In this document: in pieces, positions 1 to 9,778 of the stretch
Position numbering within the stretch: the stretch's first letter is position 1
Layout of the letters: each line of letters starts with the position of its first letter
Assembly: GCA_025602915.1 (NCBI GenBank)
Contig: JAHLJZ010000140.1
Span: 1 to 31,841, forward strand
Length of the DNA: 31,841 nucleotides
DNA from: Paraphysoderma sedebokerense
Taxonomy: Eukaryota > Blastocladiomycota > Physodermatomycetes > Physodermatales > Physodermataceae
Reading direction: 5' to 3'
Program-made: the position numbers and the translations under genes
Notes under the pieces: model-generated
Seen by the model: only the letters and a program-made list of their open reading frames with translations
What the model was told of the DNA's origin: nothing
Database searches by the model: none

Positions 1-318
1 GCCATGAACAATCTTGGTGTCCTGTACCGAATGGATACGGTGTCACCAAGGACTACGCTGAAGCTAAGACTGGTTCGAAAAAGCTGCAGAACTTGGAAAT
101 GCTTCCGCCATGAACAATCTTGGTTTCCTGTACCGGAATGGATACGGTGTCACCAAGGACTCGCTGAAGCTAAGACTGGTTCGAAAAAGCTGCAGAACTT
201 GGAAATGCTTCCGCCATGAACAATCTTGGTTTCCTGTACCGGAATGGATACGGTGTCACCAAGGACTCGCTGAAGCTAAGACTGGTTCGAAAAAGCTGCA
301 GAACTTGGAAATGCTTCC
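1..318 (+). repeat. 106-bp tandem repeat, three near-identical copies
   Basis: Three head-to-tail units of 106 bp differ at only a few bases. A fourth, partly diverged copy follows at 319-408. The near-identity implies recent duplication or gene conversion. Confidence 0.9.
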
Positions 319-408
319 GCCATGAACAATCTTGGTTTCCTGTACCAGAATGGATGGGGTGTCTCAAAAGCTAAGCGCTGGTATGAAAAAGTACTTGACA
401 ATAATTAG
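1..408 (+). pseudogene. 3' end of a Sel1-repeat gene, frame-broken tandem units
   Basis: Four tandem units begin at about 1, 107, 213 and 319, each opening with the codons for AMNNLG. The pattern AMNNLGxLYxNGYGV...EA...WFEKAAELGN is the Sel1-like (TPR-related) repeat, which scaffolds protein complexes. Canonical units are 36 codons, or 108 nt, but the first three here are 106 nt, so the frame is lost in each. Unit 1 lacks one base after the LY codons; units 2 and 3 lack one base in the KDYAEA stretch; all three lack one base just before the WFEK codons. The last unit is open and reads AMNNLGFLYQNGWGVSKAKR to a TAG at 406-408, so it is the true C-terminus. The 5' part is outside the window. 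Sequencing or assembly error is a rival explanation, but the same lesion in successive units favours decay followed by tandem amplification. Confidence 0.75.
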
Positions 409-1219
409 GAGGTTTACATCAGTAATAGAGCTTAAATCAGATCATATAGTCTTATTATTAGTTCCTAGTTTCAGTCCTTGTTCGTTTATATCTTAGTAGT
501 CAGTGTACTGTGTGTTTATAAAAGAGTTCCTCCCAAGTGAACTTCACAAGAATAATAGCTTCAATAGAATTATTATTCAGTACTCTATACTTCTACGCTG
601 TCCCTCTGACAAGTTTGACCAACTCTCCCAAGTTGCTCCACTTGTAGAATAAAAGAACACAATACCGATCATACTATTTTTAACTTACTTTTTGCGTAAT
701 GGATGAAAGAACTTAACACATTCGGGATTTGCTAACTTGTTGGACTAGACCTCGGTGCGAATATCTGGCATCAGATTGTGAAGTACCATAATATTAATAT
801 CTAAACCTTGTCGAGTAAACCACTTAGTATGGTAGAATTGGCATTTATAGGAAGGAAGGCAGCGATTAAATGAACAAACACATAAGAATAATCATATTAA
901 CATTATTTCTATCATATTCATCATCACGGCTTAAAAAATACAACCTACAATATTCAAAACGATCAATTTCACTCCTCGATATATCGCCTATGGGAATATT
1001 CCCGTATCCCTCGCAAGAAATGTGAACTTTGCAAAGTAAGGCGCTTTGATAAATTGAAGCACACAATGTTAAAATATGTTTAACCAGGAACAATAGGAAT
1101 TTTTAGGAGGTTCAAACAGTTTGTGTATTGTAGTTCATATCCAATTGGATACTAAAATTTGATGTACGCTATGCCTCCGATATGTGAATTTATTGCATAA
1201 AGACCATCCAGATCTTGCT

Positions 1220-1270
1220 CGACGGACTAAAACTCACTTATTACGACCATTTACCGCAATAAGTCCGTCG
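1220..1270. repeat. inverted repeat, 9-bp stem
   Basis: CGACGGACT at 1220-1228 pairs with AGTCCGTCG at 1262-1270. A further TTATT/AATAA pair inside extends the stem imperfectly. Function unknown; it could be a remnant of a transposon end. Confidence 0.5.
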
Positions 1271-1626
1271 GTTGGGAATCCTTCAGTATGGTGCTACTAA
1301 AAAATTGGAACAGAATGACTATAAGAAGCTACTTCACGCTGGCTTTGTTGATACATGGCCACGTTTTGCTCAGACAAACAGCATGATGCGGAAAAGTATT
1401 TGCTTTTCCAATAGGTAGACGATATCAGCAGATCGTGCTCGGACATTCACAAGAATCGACACATCCACATATTTAGCGGCAGTAGGATTGCCCTCAATTA
1501 TCATACATACTGAGAGACACTTTTATATAAACAATTACCTATTGGAGGATGATTCCGAACAGATAATTGCACAGGACGGCCAAGTATGGGAATTTGATTA
1601 GCATTAAGTATCAGTTCATTGTGGTA

Positions 1627-1658
1627 GTGGTAAGTACTTAAGATCTACATCTTACCAC
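1627..1658. repeat. hairpin with perfect 8-bp stem
   Basis: GTGGTAAG at 1627-1634 is the exact reverse complement of CTTACCAC at 1651-1658, with a 16-nt loop. It sits immediately before the first copy of the 1658/1841 direct repeat, so it may mark an element end. Confidence 0.5.
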
Positions 1659-1755
1659 ATTAAACATAGTGATGTTGCGCTGGCTGAAGGGGCGATCACT
1701 GACTCTACGTTGAATATCTGACCATCTGCCGATGAAAGTGCGATTTTCTTTTTTT
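1658..1755 (+). repeat. diverged direct repeat, copy 1
   Basis: About 95 bp sharing the order AACATAGTGA, GGGCGATCA, TTGAATATCTGAC, AAAGTGC and a T-run with the stretch at 1841-1940, by eye roughly three quarters identical. No coding frame. Confidence 0.55.
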
Positions 1756-1840
1756 TCAAATGTTAATTTACATCTAAAATGCATTTTCCATGTGTTTAAA
1801 ATATGCTGACCCTGGGAAATAAACTTCTATTGTTAATGGA

Positions 1841-1940
1841 CGCTTAACATAGTGAGTTCGCGCCCGTTGAGTGGGCGATCATTGACTTTATGTTGACTTT
1901 ATGTTGAATATCTGACAATCTAAAAGTGCCTTTTTTTCGC
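1841..1940 (+). repeat. diverged direct repeat, copy 2
   Basis: Second copy of the 1658-1755 repeat, offset by about 183 bp. It differs by containing a local 11-bp tandem duplication (GACTTTATGTT twice) near 1892-1913. Confidence 0.55.
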
Positions 1941-2249
1941 GAATTTTAATCTGACATTCAGGACAAGCCAACACACCCCGCCCCAGTGGGACCAAGTGAG
2001 TATGGAAGATGCAGATATAGATGATAATATATGGTTGATATCATTCGGCTCTGAATCGGTTGTGAGCTTGATTATGAGTCGAGATCTCTCTTTACTACTC
2101 TCAGTAATTCTTCACGACAAAAGTCAGTATTGTAATTGGGGATTGTTTGATACTCAGTTACATGATTTTACACTTAAGTTAAGTCATATAGCAATACCAG
2201 CTATTTATAAAAAAGATTAAAGTACAAGATCAGAATGTTTACTAAAGAG

Positions 2250-2440
2250 ACTTAAGTAATTCTGCGGAATAAACACTTCAACCTGACGTGAGGCGTTTGT
2301 CATACATGTTGCATGATCAGCCACTTATGTGTGCCTAAACTAATGTAACAAATTAAAAATGCTAAGATAACTACTTTATCATACAATGCATGACTAATGG
2401 TGGCCTACAAAGCTAAATATACTAAAGAGAGAAAGCTAAA
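2250..2440 (+). repeat. dispersed direct repeat, copy 1
   Basis: About 180 bp that aligns with 4051-4230. Shared blocks include GCGGAATAAACACTT, GTTGCATGAT, GCCTAAACTAAT, TAACAAAT, TATCATACAATG and AAGCTAAATATA, in the same order. The two copies lie in the same orientation about 1.8 kb apart, an arrangement compatible with terminal repeats of an old element or with two insertions of one short element. Confidence 0.7.
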
Positions 2441-3042
2441 ACAATCATATGTTACGAGAATCAATCTCAGATTCAAATCAGAAAGTTCCTTAAATCCGCA
2501 ATTTGTTTAACACCGTGGGTAGCAAAATATTGTCAATGTGTGCATGCTTTCTTTGATTGGGGATTGTCATGAGGAAACGATAACATACTGCGATTGTCCT
2601 CAATACTAGAATCTTGATTGGTTGTTAGAGACGAATGCTAAAACTTGATCTCGAGGTCGGACGTCCGCGACCCCATCGTCACGTGTTTCCGTACATCCAC
2701 TAAGATTGAGACGTTGAGATAAATTGGTTAATACAAACTGCCTTCACATATACTCATACTCGAGGACCAAAAAGCAATCCGTCGCAATATGGCCATCAAA
2801 AAAGCCGGGAAAGCTGTATGTTAGGTGCAATGACACGATAAACAGTAAACAGGAATACAGTCATATCATGTGATTTCGGGTCCTCGTGGTTTAGGAAGTT
2901 GAGTAAAGTTGAACTCGTTTTTTCACTCCATTCGTTTTTTCCATTAAACGGTCATGTCAGACGAAGCATCAATGAACGTAGAACAGCTCCGTTAAGAATC
3001 GATTTGTCGTTTACAGGAAACATGGGGTGCCATCATTGAACG

Positions 3043-3598
3043 ATGCGAAACGAACTACCATCTGACGAGGTCATTGACCTGGAAATTTCGGATGCTGAAT
3101 CCTATGATTATTTCAAAGAGGACGATAGAACGGAGAGTGATGAGGAAGCCAGTGAAACAGATGATACTTACCAATGAGACAAAACAATACCGAAAGCGAA
3201 CTAATGCTAGGTAAGTTTGCAGATTTAGTCTGCTTTTCCCATTCTTTCTTTTAGAGGTGCTGATTTCCTTTCCTTTTTGGCTAGTAGATTATTTCTCTCA
3301 AACTCATAGCTTCTTACAAGAATTATCCGCTGAACTTGATGCTCGATTATCAAAAATCAAAGAAGAGCTTCAGAAGGTAATAACAGAGCACACTGGGCGT
3401 AATATGGGCGAAGCTTTACAGGCAGGCTTGAAAGATATCGAAGAAAGAACTCAAACCGAAATTCACAGATCAATGACACAGATGAAAGATGAAATACTCT
3501 ACCAAGCCCAAGCCCCCCGTAAAGCCGGCATTCGAGTTACTGAGGAACATCGAACTGCACCCGTTAAGCTTTCTTGGAATTGTATAGCAGACTTTTAA
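3043..3598 (+). pseudogene. possible gene remnant: acidic segment plus coiled-coil segment
   Basis: An acidic 44-residue frame runs from the ATG at 3043 to a TGA at 3175-3177. A second frame, open to a stop at 3596-3598, encodes an amphipathic helix-rich stretch beginning near FLQELSAELDARLSKIKEEL, with heptad-like spacing. Between them lies an intron-like stretch with a GTAAGT donor at 3211 and a TTTTAG acceptor ending at 3254. I cannot join these into one good model because the acidic frame stops before the donor. It may be a decayed host gene or an old element's structural region. No domain is recognised. Confidence 0.3.
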
Positions 3599-4442
3599 CA
3601 ATACAAGGGAGATTCTTACATTGCTTCTGAGCGTTCCTTTGCCATATGCTTGAATGAATCCAAAGAAGCTCATTCACAACCACAAAAAAATCATTGAGAT
3701 CAAACAACGTTGGTGCCGTGGGATCTAAGGGGCTAGGTTTGAGCTTACCAACGTGTGCAACTCGTGTTTCTGTTTGGACACGGCAAGGACTACTAAGCGA
3801 ATTTTACGAATATTCAATATCGGAGATTACCACAGTTGGAACACTTTATAAATGTTAGCAATATCAAGCATAACAATAGTGAACTTAAGGGTTAGTTTAG
3901 TAACATCAGCTTGCATTTCTTTTCGTCCGTTAATAAACGAATCAAAATTTTGGATCCAGGACAACGACAAAGTATGCTATTATTTCCCCGCAAAACTGGT
4001 CTTACCATTCTACTGGAAAGTAGTAGAAGGCTACATGATGAATTAAATATAGACTCAATTAATTTCGCGGAATAAACACTTAAACCGCGCTTTGTGGCGT
4101 TTTACTATGTACGTTGCATGATTAGTCACCCATGCGCCTAAACTAATTTAACAAATAATAACTGCTAAGTTAACTATTTTATCATACAATGAATGACTGA
4201 ATGTAACCTAACTAAGCTAAATATAGACAATGGTATTTTGTAAACAATATAGTGAAAATAGAAATAATTAAAATATATTCTTCAATCTTTAATATCTACT
4301 TCCTCCACTTCCAATATAAATTCAGGAAAGCGCACCTTGCGTTGAAACTTTCTGTTTCAAAATATTTAAGCAACATCCATGGGCGACTTAATTCGTTAAT
4401 TGAAGAACACGAAAAGTACTGGATCAAAAAGTATACATTGTA
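3599..4442. other. non-coding stretch with second repeat copy
   Basis: Apart from the repeat at 4051-4230, I see only short unsupported frames here. AT-rich and close to the copia fragments. Confidence 0.5.
4051..4230 (+). repeat. dispersed direct repeat, copy 2
   Basis: Same-orientation partner of 2250-2440, roughly 80% identical by eye with several small indels. It lies about 250 bp from the copia integrase fragment. Confidence 0.7.
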
Positions 4443-4940
4443 TTACCTTCGCCGTTGTCTCTTGGAGTTTTCTCTGGAAATGTTGCTTCCTTTTATATAT
4501 GACCAAAATCCTGCCAAGTAGGCTGCATGATTAACAGCATGTTGACACATCGTAGTGCTTAAGTCACATCCAAGCAACATCGTACGAGCCATATGAGAAA
4601 TACGCTTAATGTATGATTCTGCTAAACCATTTTGTTCATGCTCATAAGGGTTGCAAAACGATTCCCTATACATTACAATATGCCTAGAATAAATTCGAGG
4701 TGAATTCCGCGGCATTATCTAGGTGGATTCTTTGAACAGGATATTGGGGATACTGTGTACGTAAATGTTGAATGGTTAACAGTATTTTACCGGAACGATT
4801 CATTCTTAGACGTAAGGAGGTGTAGGTATCCCTTTCTGGTGCCTTCTCCACAATTGTTAAGAAATAACGGTATTTTCCGCTAGGTGGATTGATAGGCCCC
4901 TTTGTGTCAACATGTAGACGGCTATTTGGCATGATATCTG
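4440..4940 (-). mobile_element. Ty1/copia retrotransposon fossil: integrase region
   Basis: The minus strand carries the catalytic core of a copia-type integrase: an HVDTKGP block, an IHLDNAAEF block and an EHEQNGLAES block followed by helices of the NHAAYLAGF type. These hold the positions of the D, D and E triad of the rve fold. Order and wording are those of Ty1/copia rather than Ty3. The fragment is broken, covers only part of pol, and looks old; no gag, protease or intact reverse transcriptase is visible nearby on this strand. Confidence 0.85.
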
Positions 4941-5270
4941 AACTTGCTTTTGAATTGCATTGGGAAGCTGGAAAGACAATCCTAAGATACCTCAAAGAGA
5001 CGATAAACTATGGATTATTCTTCGAGAAGAGAAAAGATCTGACAATAACAGGTTTTGCAGATGCAGGATTTCGAAGTGATATGATACGTGAAAGGTCACA
5101 GACTGGTTACGTCTTCACTGTGATGGGAACAGCAGTAGGGATGAAGTGGGCGCAAGTGGTTTAGAGACAGCATGTACATAGAAGCGTGTCATAGGGATGG
5201 TACGAGACGCTCCGTTAGAAAAAAGATTAAAGAGATTGTTTAGAAAAACAATTTTGTCTATGCAAATTCC
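4940..5270 (+). mobile_element. Ty1/copia retrotransposon fossil: RNase H region
   Basis: The plus strand reads ILRYLKETINYGLFF, then FADAGFRS and RSQTGYVFT, which are the hallmark blocks of the copia-type RNase H at the 3' end of pol. Weaker similarity continues past 5165. It is a broken, old fragment on the opposite strand from the integrase piece and abutting it, so the two pieces are either from different copies or from one copy rearranged by inversion. Confidence 0.85.
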
Positions 5271-5811
5271 TGGTCACGAGAGCGCAGGAAGGAACAAAGG
5301 TGCTATAAGCAGTTTATTTCATGAACGAAACATCGATGTATAATTTGTATATACTCCATATATGTGATAAGTATATACTCCACTCTGAACCATCGAATCA
5401 CTCCAACGACCTCTCTTGCGCAATATGTCACCGGGACATATTGAGCCCAAGGATGTCCCAGGATATCCTGTACTGAGACATCCCGCCATATCTTCAGGAG
5501 ATGTCCCGGTGGTATCCTTCCAGGACATCCCGGAGATATATTTCTCTCATGGATATCTCCAGGTGCCATTTGGGAATTAGGGCTACTGGATCAACAAATA
5601 GCGACCCGCCGTGTGATGAAAATGAACCACCTACGTTTCGGTTTACTAAGGCTTTGCTGATTACAACAATAGCTATAATCTTTAGGTATAATGCTTGTAG
5701 TATGCAAGGAGCTCATCTTTAATCTTGCACCGTCGTCGCGTCGATATATCAAAAGTACGCGAATTACTTGACAAACCAATAGTAGCAGCAAATATTAGTG
5801 CCAATCTCACT
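5271..5811. other. non-coding spacer with short repeats, 3' of EXO5
   Basis: No gene is supported. It contains two copies of GTATATACTCCA 24 bp apart (5347 and 5371), the palindromic array at 5430-5545, and the presumed 3' untranslated region of the minus-strand gene ending at 5812. Confidence 0.5.
5430..5545. repeat. array of alternating inverted GGGACAT / ATGTCCC motifs
   Basis: GGGACAT occurs near 5433; GATGTCCC near 5453; GACATCCCG near 5477; GATGTCCCGG near 5500; GACATCCCGG near 5524. The middle pieces form two diverged tandem units of about 47 bp, each of which starts with GATGTCCC and ends with CATCCCG, so each can fold on itself. Part of it is open in more than one frame, but the codon content is not protein-like. 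Confidence 0.6.
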
Positions 5812-7104
5812 TTAATGTCTGTCCAAAGCAATATTTGACAGAGGACGTTCTGCCATATTTCCATTCTGTAACTCGTGCTCTTTTCTCCTTCGCCAATCAC
5901 ATTGATCGACAAATTCACAAACTCGACATTTCCTCCCAGCTTCTTCAATTGTTGTTCCTTCCGGTGCAACTAATCCCTGCCAAACACTCAATCCACGTTC
6001 GATCCGGCTGCGCCAGAACTCCTGGTTTTCACCTGAGGATACGTCGATATGATGATGGCCAATGTGGTTTAACGTTGATTGATAAATATATGATACTGTT
6101 AATAGTGGCGAGAGGGGTGGCAATGAGGATAACAACCGTGGGAAGTGAATATTGAATGCATCGATGATTGATGCAAGAGTTGGGATCGGAGAGGAGGACG
6201 ACTTGCCGACTGATGGCTTCAGTAAAGCCAAAAGAATGGGCGAGGTTGCTTCAATATTAATGCACGGAAAACCATTAATGAAGACTTCACTACAGGGCTC
6301 GTTTAAATCGACAACAGCAGAAGATGATAGTTTTTGAGGATCTATGAATAAGCCGGATGGCGGAATCATGAGATTCATGAGCAGATTGTGATACAGCATC
6401 AACTGCAGGCGTGTAGAGTCGGATGGTTTGTTCCGAAGCCGAGAAGAGATTTGTGTCTTTGTATCCACAAGACCGAGAACATATGGCGCTGGCTTTGGCA
6501 ATAAATCATTGTCGTTCTTGATTTCTTGATGGTAATTATCTGGCGTAGCTTGAACAGCAATCTCATCGATGATTCCAATCACAAATACCGGGTTCGCAAC
6601 ATCATTCCTAAGATTCAGCCAACCCCATACTTCCAATTCCCGCATCCGACCTTGTCTGATAACTCCCTCTAAACCTTCCCACAAATTGATAATTCGTAAA
6701 ATCCACCTGTCCACAATAGTTTTGACCCTAACTTCTACTCGGGTCACAACTTCGGATTCCAGTTTTGAGTGGATCTCTTGCCCCTTACTCTTTACTGCGG
6801 TATCTATGGAACCAAATATATTTGCATAAAGTGTTTGATATTCGCAGTGAAGCAGCGAAGATAAATTTGATACCGAAAGATATCGTTTTCGATTGAAAAC
6901 TTCCAGGAAAGCATGATCGGGTCGGAATAAAGATACCTCTAAGGAAGACTGGCTTTTATTTTCCAGCGTTGCCTCCACTATGCGATCGATATCCTCTAAG
7001 TCGACATCCTCAAGATGAAAGTCCAATTCGTCAAAATCGATTTCATCTTTCTCGATTCTCGCAGGGGGCCTGCCTGCAGATAGCATATTTATATCTACAA
7101 ACAA
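5812..7104 (-). CDS. EXO5: Exonuclease V (EXO5/DEM1 family), single exon, 430 aa
   Basis: EXO5 proteins are single-strand DNA exonucleases of the PD-(D/E)XK class with a 4Fe-4S cluster; the yeast form works in mitochondrial DNA maintenance and the human form in nuclear repair. The family layout is visible. A cysteine at residue 87 (LLHCEYQTLY) pairs at a distance with CRVCEFVDQC near the C-terminus (Cys 393, 396, 402) to give four cluster ligands. The nuclease core holds GIIDEI (Asp 180) and VDTKTQ (Asp 214, Lys 216). The QLMLYH helix and the EAGRKC block before the last cysteines are also typical. The N-terminus is acidic rather than a clear mitochondrial presequence; the second Met at residue 7 is an alternative start. 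It diverges from QTRT2 across 205 bp. Confidence 0.93.
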   Translation of the reverse strand: MFVDINMLSAGRPPARIEKDEIDFDELDFHLEDVDLEDIDRIVEATLENKSQSSLEVSLFRPDHAFLEVFNRKRYLSVSNLSSLLHCEYQTLYANIFGSIDTAVKSKGQEIHSKLESEVVTRVEVRVKTIVDRWILRIINLWEGLEGVIRQGRMRELEVWGWLNLRNDVANPVFVIGIIDEIAVQATPDNYHQEIKNDNDLLPKPAPYVLGLVDTKTQISSRLRNKPSDSTRLQLMLYHNLLMNLMIPPSGLFIDPQKLSSSAVVDLNEPCSEVFINGFPCINIEATSPILLALLKPSVGKSSSSPIPTLASIIDAFNIHFPRLLSSLPPLSPLLTVSYIYQSTLNHIGHHHIDVSSGENQEFWRSRIERGLSVWQGLVAPEGTTIEEAGRKCRVCEFVDQCDWRRRKEHELQNGNMAERPLSNIALDRH

Positions 7105-7309
7105 ATGAAAGTAAGATGGTATTTGGTTAAGAATTTGCCGATGAGAACCATAGGATGCTTGTCCATTGTCGTCAAGTTGTGTATCTACGATGTCATGACG
7201 GTTGCTGCATTTGACCGTTTATATTCTTCCTTGAAACCCCCGCGATATTCCTTTCGTTCCTCCGCGGAATCGCTCTGTTCATTCTTACTTCCAGTCGTCA
7301 TCTGCGATA
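7105..7309. promoter_or_regulatory. shared divergent upstream region EXO5 / QTRT2
   Basis: Only 205 bp separate the two start codons, so both promoters must lie here or overlap the 5' ends. I see no clear TATA box. The long plus-strand frame across it is the continuation of another frame and is not supported as a gene. Confidence 0.5.
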
Positions 7310-9331
7310 ATGAATCCAGCCAGCACACTATCATTCGCTTTGCACAAGACCAAATCGGGTCGGCTAGGAACAGTGTCCTTGATGCCTTCGTCGGCCGAAA
7401 ACTCTCCATCACGGCCTTTGCCAATCCAAGATATACAAATCCAAACACCCACCTTTATGCTTTATACCCGCCGCGGGTGCGTTCCTCATTTAACGAGCGA
7501 TATAGTAGAGGAATTGGGTATCGAAAGATGCCTGCACCTTCAATTGGAAGAAATGTGCGTTTTACGTTGATGCGAGAGTTCTGTGATAATTCAGTGATCT
7601 TTGTTTATTTTTCGAATTCTTTCCGTTTTCGTTGATCTACTATTATAGTAGCAGTATCAGCAAGCAAAATTTGTTTAACCTTCTCGTTAGTTTTTTATTG
7701 ATTGAAATTTCGCTAATTGGTATCCTCTTTTTTTTTTTTGGCAAAAGACTAGCAACTTTACCAGATGGATGGGATGGTGGCATCCACAGGTACTTGAACT
7801 TAAAGGTATTTGAGCGATGATTGTATCGCCATCAGTCTTATCTTTTCATCACAGCGATTTATGTTTGGTTTTGTTTATCGTATCTCATCTAGAACCACCT
7901 GATATTGTGGGATCACAGAAATACCCAAATGTCCCACAATTTTGCAACAAAAGATTCTGCCGTTGTCTCCATAAAGCATGGTGCAGATTTCATTAGTGTG
8001 ATGACGGACGGCGGAGTAAGAAAGGTAAACCACGCTGTCTTCTATTGCATCTGCTAAAAGTCTGACAACAATTAATATTTGACAGGTGACTGTGGAGGAA
8101 TACCTAAGGCTTGTACAAGCTTGGAAACCAGGTTCGATCATGCTCTGAACTGTTGGAAGAAAAGTTTGCTGAACTATTATTCTTGATAGATCTATTTGTC
8201 GCCCCCGCTGATATGGCATCGGGCCATCTAGCATCGGCAAAAATATGCAGGAGGAGTGTCGATCGAACACTTAATTACTTGGATCAATCAATTATATTGA
8301 ACGCAGTGAGTTAGAATTTCTTCATGTTACACCGTTTGTCTCGTCTTTTGTCTAAAATTGCCTCAAAATGAAGAAGTCCCAGATTCCTTTATTTGCTCCA
8401 ATAACCGGCGGTCATGTCATACGGGAACGAGTGAGGAATGCATCCGAATCTAGCAAAAGAGACAAGCATTTATCGGGATATGTAATTGACGGCATATCGG
8501 CAACTGAGTATTATTTCTCCCGTATGACCGGCATGCCCACCAGCGGCACTGAACTTGTGCATTCTGAGGTCATATCAACGATATACGAGAAGTATGATAT
8601 CCTACTTAGGTCAACCCTCGAAGTCCTACCGAAAGAAAAGTTGAGGCTACTATACGGATTCGGAACCCCAGGTATTACCCATTTATCCATTTTGGGTTTG
8701 ACGTATGATTAACGAATCCCTAGACCTCATCCTACGCTCACTCACTCACGGCGTTGATTTGTTCGACTTGTCATTTCCGTTGTCACTTTCGGATGCGGGT
8801 TACGCCATTAATATCTACTTTCCGACATCTGCCAACCCGAACGAACTTCAAAAAATGAAAATCAACACTGACATTCTGAATTTAAATCTAGCCAAACATA
8901 AAAGCGATGAGACGGGACTTGGAGTCTACGCTGACTACGAGGACCTAATGAAGGAGCAGAAGGAGAAGTGTAGCTTGAACCTCGCTCAATGGAGTCGTGC
9001 TTATGTTTACCATCTGTTGGACTCCAAGGAGATGTTGGCCAGAGGGATCCTAATGATGTAGGTTGCGCATTCTTGTTGACCATGTCTTCCTCTACTAACG
9101 ATAGTTTTATTTGGATATGTTGTTACCTATGTCCTACATTGTGTGTTCTTGTTCAATAGGCACAATATCCATCAATTCAATCTCTTCTTTTCGGCAATTC
9201 GTTGCTCTATCCGAAAAGGCGAGTTTGATGAATGTCGAGATCGTTTCTTGAAATATTATAGTGAAGCTGTCTTGCCTACACAGATCGAGGTGTTATCCCG
9301 GTACAGGCCGGTACAGGAACAGCCACAGTAG
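7310..9331 (+). CDS. QTRT2: Queuine tRNA-ribosyltransferase accessory subunit 2
   Basis: QTRT2 pairs with catalytic QTRT1 to exchange guanine-34 for queuine in GUN-anticodon tRNAs. Eight exons give 466 codons: 7310-7554, 7748-7805, 7893-8024, 8086-8131, 8190-8305, 8374-8671, 8724-9057, 9160-9331. Diagnostic blocks are IQTPTFMLYTRRGCVPHLT, DGGVRK followed by VTVEEYLRLVQAWKPDLFV, CRRSVDRTLNYLDQS, PLFAPITGG, HGVDLFDLSFP, WSRAYVYHLL and RGILMMHN. The first intron (193 nt) is long for this locus, and the donor after 8131 (GTTCGA) is weak, so those junctions are the least certain. The zinc site looks altered: where relatives have CxCxxC before the RAY motif, this protein has CSLNLA, keeping only Cys 381, with His 411 still present. 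Function as a partner subunit is likely; zinc binding is doubtful. Confidence 0.93.
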
Positions 9332-9778
9332 ACTTCAGTGACATTTGTAGAGGCTTCTTGATTATTGCAAAATGGGATTAATATAATGTTGCAAGATACT
9401 TTTAGGAGGATTTTCATTATAGATAGCTAGATGCATGACGATCTATGTACGGCCAAAGCTGCGAGCAGGAATATCCATCATCTATTGGTCATCATCCTCT
9501 ACATACCCGCTTTGCGTCTAATATAGCGATTTCGTGCCATTCATCTGGTCCAGGCACAATCTAATTTAAGATTATATGCGAAGCCTGTGTCCAAAGAGGA
9601 TGCGGATATGCTATGCTCATAGGTACTATATCTCAACGTGCCTTGTTTACGTTAATATTTGCCTACCATGCAGCGTGAACTTTTACTAATTTTATGTTTA
9701 TTTCAATGTCTCGGTATTTACAAATTAAATCTAACATTCTCTGCACATGTTGACCAGTGCTTCTCTGCAGTTTCATCC
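9332..9778. other. spacer between convergent QTRT2 and RING E3
   Basis: Contains the presumed 3' ends of two converging genes. I see no gene, repeat or RNA that I can support. Confidence 0.5.

Larger units (their letters stand above)
409..3042. other. gene-poor AT-rich stretch with decayed repeats
   Basis: No convincing gene is visible. The stretch contains diverged direct repeats (1658-1755 with 1841-1940; 2250-2440 with a copy near 4051-4230), hairpins near 1220-1270 and 1627-1658, and one orphan open frame of about 70 codons ending at 2220 that has no recognisable domain and no clear splice context. The density of repeats and absence of long frames suggest old transposable-element ground. 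Confidence 0.6.

Noticed and set aside
1-408. Regular direct repeats resembling a CRISPR array
   Set aside because: Units are head-to-tail with no unique spacers and encode Sel1 motifs.
5303-5569. Proline/glycine-rich frame over the palindromic array
   Set aside because: Open frames on more than one phase arise from the repeat itself; no start context or homology.
7105-7635. 176-codon plus-strand frame
   Set aside because: It overlaps the divergent promoter and the first QTRT2 exon in a different frame; the QTRT2 frame carries the conserved motif.
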